36,640 nucleotides of DNA from Burkholderiales bacterium. Its GTDB lineage: Bacteria; Pseudomonadota; Gammaproteobacteria; Burkholderiales; Burkholderiaceae_C. Position numbers and translations under genes: made by a program. Below are positions 31,975 to 36,640 of this stretch, in pieces. The stretch lies in NCBI GenBank assembly GCA_019510465.1, contig JAEKKH010000155.1, positions 1-36,640 of the forward strand, written 5' to 3'. Below the pieces are notes generated by a model. It had not been told where the DNA came from. It searched no databases and saw only the letters and a program-made list of their open reading frames with translations. The stretch's first letter is position 1, and every line of letters starts with the position of its first letter.

Positions 31975-32380
31975 CGGGATCTCCTCTGGTTTGGGAAGCG
32001 CGTGCGCCGCGCCCTTCCGGACGCGACGCGCAAGGCGGACGCAGGGGCCCGCCGATCCGTGCATGGCCGCGGCGCGACCAAGCGTTCACTCGACCGCGCG
32101 TAACAGTCGCGGCGGCTGTCGGCCGGCTGACGCCGCGCTGTCGACGCCATGCCTCCCCCGGGTATCCGGCCCGCGAATTGGTCGCGATTTGCAAGTCGGC
32201 TGTCTCCGCGAGCCAAGTGCTTGTCCGCGCGTTCCGGCAGCGTCGCCCGGACCGGGTTCATCCGAATCTCGCGGACAGGCCGCGTGTCCAGACTCGCGTC
32301 ACGCCGACTCCGGGCCCACGAGGCATCGCCGGACTCGGGCGTTCTGTTCCCCCCTCCAAGCACAAATCCAGGAGAACCAG

Positions 32381-33490
32381 ATGAGCACACGAGTCCCCAC
32401 CCTCCCCGCACGCATCGCACGCGCGCTCGCCCGCCTGGCGCCCGCGCTCGTTCTGGCCGGCCTGGCCGCGCAGGCCGGCGCCAACACGCTGACGCAGAAC
32501 GTCTCGTGGACGATCGACCGCGCCGGCACGTCCACCAAGTACCGCCTGGTGGCCTACGGCGATTCGATCTATGCCGGCTACAACACGTCCATCACCAGCG
32601 CCGCCAGGTACTCGGCGCCGACGGTGGACGCGGAGTACCTGTCCGCGCTGTGGAACGCCGACATCGAGAGCGTGCGCCGCGCCAAGTCCGGCGCGGTCGC
32701 CTCCGACGTGTACAACAACAAGATCGTCGCCGAGAAGTCCTACATGCAGGCGAGCTCGACGCGCGTCGTCACCTTCGAGATGTGCGGCAACGACGGCCTG
32801 CAGGCGCGTTCGTCGTTCAAGAGCCAGACCGGCACCTGCGACTATTCGGGCATGGACAGCGCGGTCAACACCTGCAGGCAGTACGTGGCCGCCGCGATGG
32901 ACTACATCAACGCCAATGCGTACGCCGGCGTCAAGGTCAAGGTGGTCTCCAACCTGCACTATCCCGGCTATGCGGCGGACAACACGCCGAGCTCGTGCAG
33001 GGACGCCGGCACCGGCGCCAGCGTCAACCTGCAGCAGACCTTCCTGCCGCGTCTGGCCAGGATGAACTACTGGATGTGCGAATACGCGCGCCAGAAGGGC
33101 TTCACCTGCGCCGACAACTTCGCGCAGTACATGGGCGCCGACTACGACAGCAACGGCGACGGCATCGTCGACTCCGTGGCCTTGCAGTACCAGGCCGGCG
33201 AGAGCGAATCGGGATACGTCACGCGCATCTCGTCGACGCTGCGCTCGACGCTGCGCGACGCCAACACGCACTTCGTGTCGTCCGGCACCAGCTACGACTA
33301 CATCCAGTCCGACGACACGCACCCGACCTACACGGGCGGCACGGTCACCGCCGGCCTGTTCGGCGGCACCACGGGCTCGGGCGCGCCGCGCTACACCGCG
33401 TTCGCGAACGGCAAGAGCCCGATCTGGAACCAGTACGGCCACGAGCGCATGGGCTGGGCGGTCTCGACGTCCAACACCGCGGCGCCCTGA
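32381..33490 (+). CDS. Secreted SGNH/GDSL-family hydrolase
   Basis: GGAG RBS upstream of ATG 32381, signal peptide, LVAYGDSIYAGYN (Ser block), FEMCGNDG (block III), DDTHPTYTGG (Asp-x-x-His block). Confidence 0.85.
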   Translation: MSTRVPTLPARIARALARLAPALVLAGLAAQAGANTLTQNVSWTIDRAGTSTKYRLVAYGDSIYAGYNTSITSAARYSAPTVDAEYLSALWNADIESVRRAKSGAVASDVYNNKIVAEKSYMQASSTRVVTFEMCGNDGLQARSSFKSQTGTCDYSGMDSAVNTCRQYVAAAMDYINANAYAGVKVKVVSNLHYPGYAADNTPSSCRDAGTGASVNLQQTFLPRLARMNYWMCEYARQKGFTCADNFAQYMGADYDSNGDGIVDSVALQYQAGESESGYVTRISSTLRSTLRDANTHFVSSGTSYDYIQSDDTHPTYTGGTVTAGLFGGTTGSGAPRYTAFANGKSPIWNQYGHERMGWAVSTSNTAAP

Positions 33491-33502
33491 GGCGCGAGCC
33501 GG

Positions 33503-34180
33503 GTGGGCCGCATGGCCAGGAGTCGCCGCAGCGATCGCTGGGGCCCGTCGATCGGGTACCTGGTGATCGCGCTCGGCCTCGCGGCCGGCGCGGTGGCGGG
33601 TTGGTGGCCGGCGACGGGCACGCCGCCGCCGCAGGCAGGCGCCGCCGCGTCCGCCGCCTCGTCCGCCGCCCCCCGGATCGCGGACACCTCGCCCGGCGCG
33701 TCGGCGCCCGCGCCCGCGCGCGCGGCCGCCGCGCGTGACGCATCCGGGCCCGTGCCCGCGAGCGCGAGCCCGCGCATCCCGCGCGTGCGCCCGCCCGGCA
33801 CCGACCAGACGCCCGACATCACCGCCTACATCAACGACGGCGAGAAGCCGACGATGAAGGAGGTCATCGATCGCCTGCACGCCGCGGGCGTGCATGGCGG
33901 ACTGGGCGCGTTCAACCCGCCCGGCACGAAGCCGCCGCTCGTGGGCCTGGCCGTGCCGGAGGATTTCGTGCTGCCGCCCGGCTACGTGCGCCACTACCAG
34001 GCGACCGACGACGGCCAGCGCATCGAGCCGATCCTGATGTTCGCGCCCGACTTCCAGCCGACGGCCGCCGACGGCCGCCCCGTGGCGGTGCCCAGGGATC
34101 GCGTCGTGCCGCCCGAGCTCGCGCCGCCCGGCCTGCCGATCCGCCGCATCGTCATCCCCACCCCCATCGAAGGCCGATGA
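33503..34180 (+). CDS. Uncharacterised membrane-anchored protein with Ala/Pro-rich linker
   Basis: GTG 33503 (or ATG 33512); one N-terminal TM segment, Ala/Pro-rich linker, C-terminal domain TPDITAYINDGEKPTMKEVIDRLHAAGVHGGLGAFNPPGTKPPLVGLAVPEDFVLPPGYVRHYQ; not assigned to a family. Confidence 0.7.
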   Translation: MGRMARSRRSDRWGPSIGYLVIALGLAAGAVAGWWPATGTPPPQAGAAASAASSAAPRIADTSPGASAPAPARAAAARDASGPVPASASPRIPRVRPPGTDQTPDITAYINDGEKPTMKEVIDRLHAAGVHGGLGAFNPPGTKPPLVGLAVPEDFVLPPGYVRHYQATDDGQRIEPILMFAPDFQPTAADGRPVAVPRDRVVPPELAPPGLPIRRIVIPTPIEGR

Positions 34181-34184
34181 CCCC

Positions 34185-36640
34185 ATGACCTGGTCCACCG
34201 AACTGCTGTCGGCGCATCCGCGCGCCCGCGACGCGGCCGCCGTCACCGTCAGCGCGCTGCTGGCGTTCGCCTATGCGCGCGGCGGCGCCGGCTGGGTGCT
34301 GGGCTTCGTGGCGCTGGTGCCCTGGCTGCGGGCGCTCGACATGCCCGGCTCGCTCGCCCGCACGCTGCTGCTGGCCTGGTCGATGACCGTCGCGTACACG
34401 CTCGCGGTGTTCGGCTGGTTCGGCGGCGCGATCGGCGAATTCACGCAGTGGGGCGAGCCGGCCGGGCTGGCGCTGCTGCTCGTCGCGGCGCCGCTGTTCC
34501 AGCCGCAGATCCTCGCGTTCGCGTTCGCGCGCCGGCTGGCCGCGCGCCGCCAGGGGCGTGCGCTCGCGGCCGTCGTCGCGGCCGCCGCCTGGGTCGCCAC
34601 CGAATGGGCGGTGCCGCGCCTGCTCGGCGACACGCTGGGCCATGGCCTGTACCCCTCGCGCCTGCTGCGCCAGGCCGCCGACCTCGGCGGCGCCACCGGC
34701 CTGACGCTGGCGCTGCTGCTCGCCAACGAGGGGATCGCCGCGGCGCACGCGCGGCGTCGCCGCGGACGCCGCGCGCTCCTGCGCCCGCTGGCCCTCGCCG
34801 CGGCCGTGCCGGCGCTGCTGGCGTCGTACGGCGCCATCGCGTTGTCGAGCTTGCCCGCGCCCGCCGGCAAGCCGCTGCGCGTCGGGCTCGTGCAATCGAA
34901 CATCGTCGACTACGAACGCCTGCGCCGGGAGATCGGCGCCGCGAACGTGGTGCGCCAGGTGCTCGACACGCACTTCGCGATGTCGTACGACGCCGTCGAA
35001 CGGCAGCACGCGGACGCGGTGCTCTGGTCGGAGACGGTCTATCCCACCCCCTTCGGCCACCCCAAGAGCGCGGCCGGCGCGGCGCTCGACCAGGAGATCC
35101 GGTCCATCGTCGACGCCGCCGGCGTCCCCTTCGTGTTCGGCAGCTACGACGTGGACGACGCCGGCGAGTACAACGCCGCGGCCTTCGTCGAGCCGAACCG
35201 CGGCCTGCTGGGCTTCTATCGCAAGACGCGCCTGTTCCCGCTCACGGAATACGTGCCGCCGTGGCTGGACGGCCCGGCGCTGCGGCGCTGGCTGCCGTGG
35301 GCGGGCACCTGGAAGCCGGGCAACGGCGCGCGCCTGCTGCCCCTGCGGCTGGCCGACGGCCGCGAGATCCCGGTCCTGCCGCTGATCTGCCTGGACGACG
35401 TCGACCCGGACCTCGCGATCGCCGGCGCGCGGCTCGGCGGGCAGGTGATCCTGACGATGTCCAACGACGCCTGGTTCAGCGCGCACCCACGGGGCGCCGC
35501 GCTGCACGAGGCGGTGGCCGCGTTCCGCAGCATCGAGACGCGGCTGCCGCAGTTCCGCGCGACCACCAACGGCTACAGCGCGGTGATCGACGCCACGGGC
35601 CGCGTGCTGGCCGGCACGCCCATGGGCGCGCAGGCCCTGGCGGTCGGCGACCTGCCGGTGCGCACGCCGCCCCGCACGCTGATGGTGGCCTGGGGCGACT
35701 GGGTGGGCCGCGTCGCCGCGGCGTCCCTCGCGCTGCTGGCCGCGCTCGCACTGCTGCGCCGTCGAGGCTGGACGAACCTGGGCGCGCCCACGCCGGCCGC
35801 GGACACCCCTGCGCTGCCCGCCGACGTCGCGCTGCTGCCGGGCCCCGCGCGCATGGCCGCCGGCGCGCTGCGCGTGCTCGCGCGCGGGGGCCTGCTTTGG
35901 ATGATCGGCGCCGTCGCGCTGCAGTCGAACACGCTGGCGCAGATCCGTGCGTTCGGCGGCCTGTTCCTCGCGCCCGAGGCCGCCGCCTGGTGCGTGCTGC
36001 GGGCCTTCACCGCGCGCGCCGACGTCGTCGAGGGCGCGCTCGTGTTCACGCGCGGCGCACGCCGGCTCGCGCTGCCGCTGGCCGACATCGCGGCCATCGA
36101 ACCCTGGTCGCTGCCGATTCCAGGCTCCGGCGTCGCACTGCGCCTGCGCAGCGGCGAGCGCTGGCGCCTTGGCCTCGCGCTGGCGCGCCCCGGCGGCCTG
36201 GCACGCGCGCTGTCGGCCGCCGCCGGCACGCCGATCGCCACCGTGGCGCCGCCGCACGCAGGCCGCTACGCGCAGGCCAGCGCGGCGCTCGCGCGCGGCC
36301 GCCTCGCGCATCCGCTGCTGAAGTTCGGGCTGTTCCCGCTGCTGCTGGCCATCCCCGCCTTCCGGCTACACCAGCACATCGCGTACGGCGGCGCCTTCGG
36401 CGAGTACGAGACATTCGGCCTGAAGGCCTACCTGACGACGTTCGCGCTGTGGTGGGCCGCCTGGGCCATCGCGGTGGTGCTGTGCGCGGCGGCCGTGCGC
36501 GCGCTGATCGAGGCCGGCACCCTGGCCGGCGTCGTCGTCGCCCCGGCGCGAGCGATCGCGGCACGGCGCGAGCTGGAGCGCCTGGGCCTCGCGGCGCTGT
36601 ACCTCGGCCTGCCCGCGTGGCTGCTGCTGCGCACGTTGGG
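34185..36640 (+). CDS. Apolipoprotein N-acyltransferase (Lnt)-like nitrilase-superfamily membrane protein with extra C-terminal membrane region; truncated by window end
   Basis: Open from ATG 34185 to window end (818 codons, no stop). Polytopic N-terminus, then QSNIV, LWSETVYP (Glu), YRKTRLFPLTEYVP (Lys), LPLICLDDVD (Cys 35388-35390), SNDAWF; further TM segments after the CN-hydrolase domain. Confidence 0.85.
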   Translation, partial: MTWSTELLSAHPRARDAAAVTVSALLAFAYARGGAGWVLGFVALVPWLRALDMPGSLARTLLLAWSMTVAYTLAVFGWFGGAIGEFTQWGEPAGLALLLVAAPLFQPQILAFAFARRLAARRQGRALAAVVAAAAWVATEWAVPRLLGDTLGHGLYPSRLLRQAADLGGATGLTLALLLANEGIAAAHARRRRGRRALLRPLALAAAVPALLASYGAIALSSLPAPAGKPLRVGLVQSNIVDYERLRREIGAANVVRQVLDTHFAMSYDAVERQHADAVLWSETVYPTPFGHPKSAAGAALDQEIRSIVDAAGVPFVFGSYDVDDAGEYNAAAFVEPNRGLLGFYRKTRLFPLTEYVPPWLDGPALRRWLPWAGTWKPGNGARLLPLRLADGREIPVLPLICLDDVDPDLAIAGARLGGQVILTMSNDAWFSAHPRGAALHEAVAAFRSIETRLPQFRATTNGYSAVIDATGRVLAGTPMGAQALAVGDLPVRTPPRTLMVAWGDWVGRVAAASLALLAALALLRRRGWTNLGAPTPAADTPALPADVALLPGPARMAAGALRVLARGGLLWMIGAVALQSNTLAQIRAFGGLFLAPEAAAWCVLRAFTARADVVEGALVFTRGARRLALPLADIAAIEPWSLPIPGSGVALRLRSGERWRLGLALARPGGLARALSAAAGTPIATVAPPHAGRYAQASAALARGRLAHPLLKFGLFPLLLAIPAFRLHQHIAYGGAFGEYETFGLKAYLTTFALWWAAWAIAVVLCAAAVRALIEAGTLAGVVVAPARAIAARRELERLGLAALYLGLPAWLLLRTL

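Noticed and set aside
32207-32276. TCCGCGAG ... CTCGCGGA inverted repeat upstream of the SGNH hydrolase
   Set aside because: 8-bp arms ~60 bp apart in a GC-rich region are not distinguishable from chance without conservation data.

Overview
High-GC (about 70% or more) chromosomal segment that looks like a betaproteobacterium of the order Burkholderiales (inferred from gene content and codon bias only). It is mostly ordinary core and housekeeping genes: the C-terminus of a LuxR/FixJ-type regulator, folD, an M3 oligopeptidase, a DUF4124-glutaredoxin protein, the N-degron transferases aat and bpt, a DUF2807 adhesin-like protein, recC-recB-recD, a GNAT, an amidohydrolase, an MCP, a hybrid histidine kinase, a DUF445 protein, a Suv3-like helicase, a cupin, maleylacetoacetate isomerase, a LysR regulator divergent from a YeiH-family transporter, a TIGR03118-like PEP-CTERM protein, a secreted SGNH hydrolase, an uncharacterised TM protein, and a large Lnt/nitrilase-like membrane protein that runs off the right edge (absent from the ORF track because it has no stop). 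The most striking observation is a 65-bp tandem array (five full copies plus a partial sixth) inserted exactly at the recB/recD start-stop junction. Copies 2-5 are each a self-contained 'SD-like sequence + ATG + 22-codon mini-ORF' whose stop overlaps the next start (ATGA), giving a chain of potentially translation-coupled mini-cistrons leading into recD. Secondary leads are the SGNH hydrolase / unknown TM protein / Lnt-like chimera cluster, a bacterial Suv3-like helicase with a palindrome next to its start codon, overlapping AT-rich LysR-type operators in front of the YeiH gene, and a heptanucleotide repeat upstream of a GNAT. No CRISPR, tRNA, rRNA, transposase or prophage was recognised.
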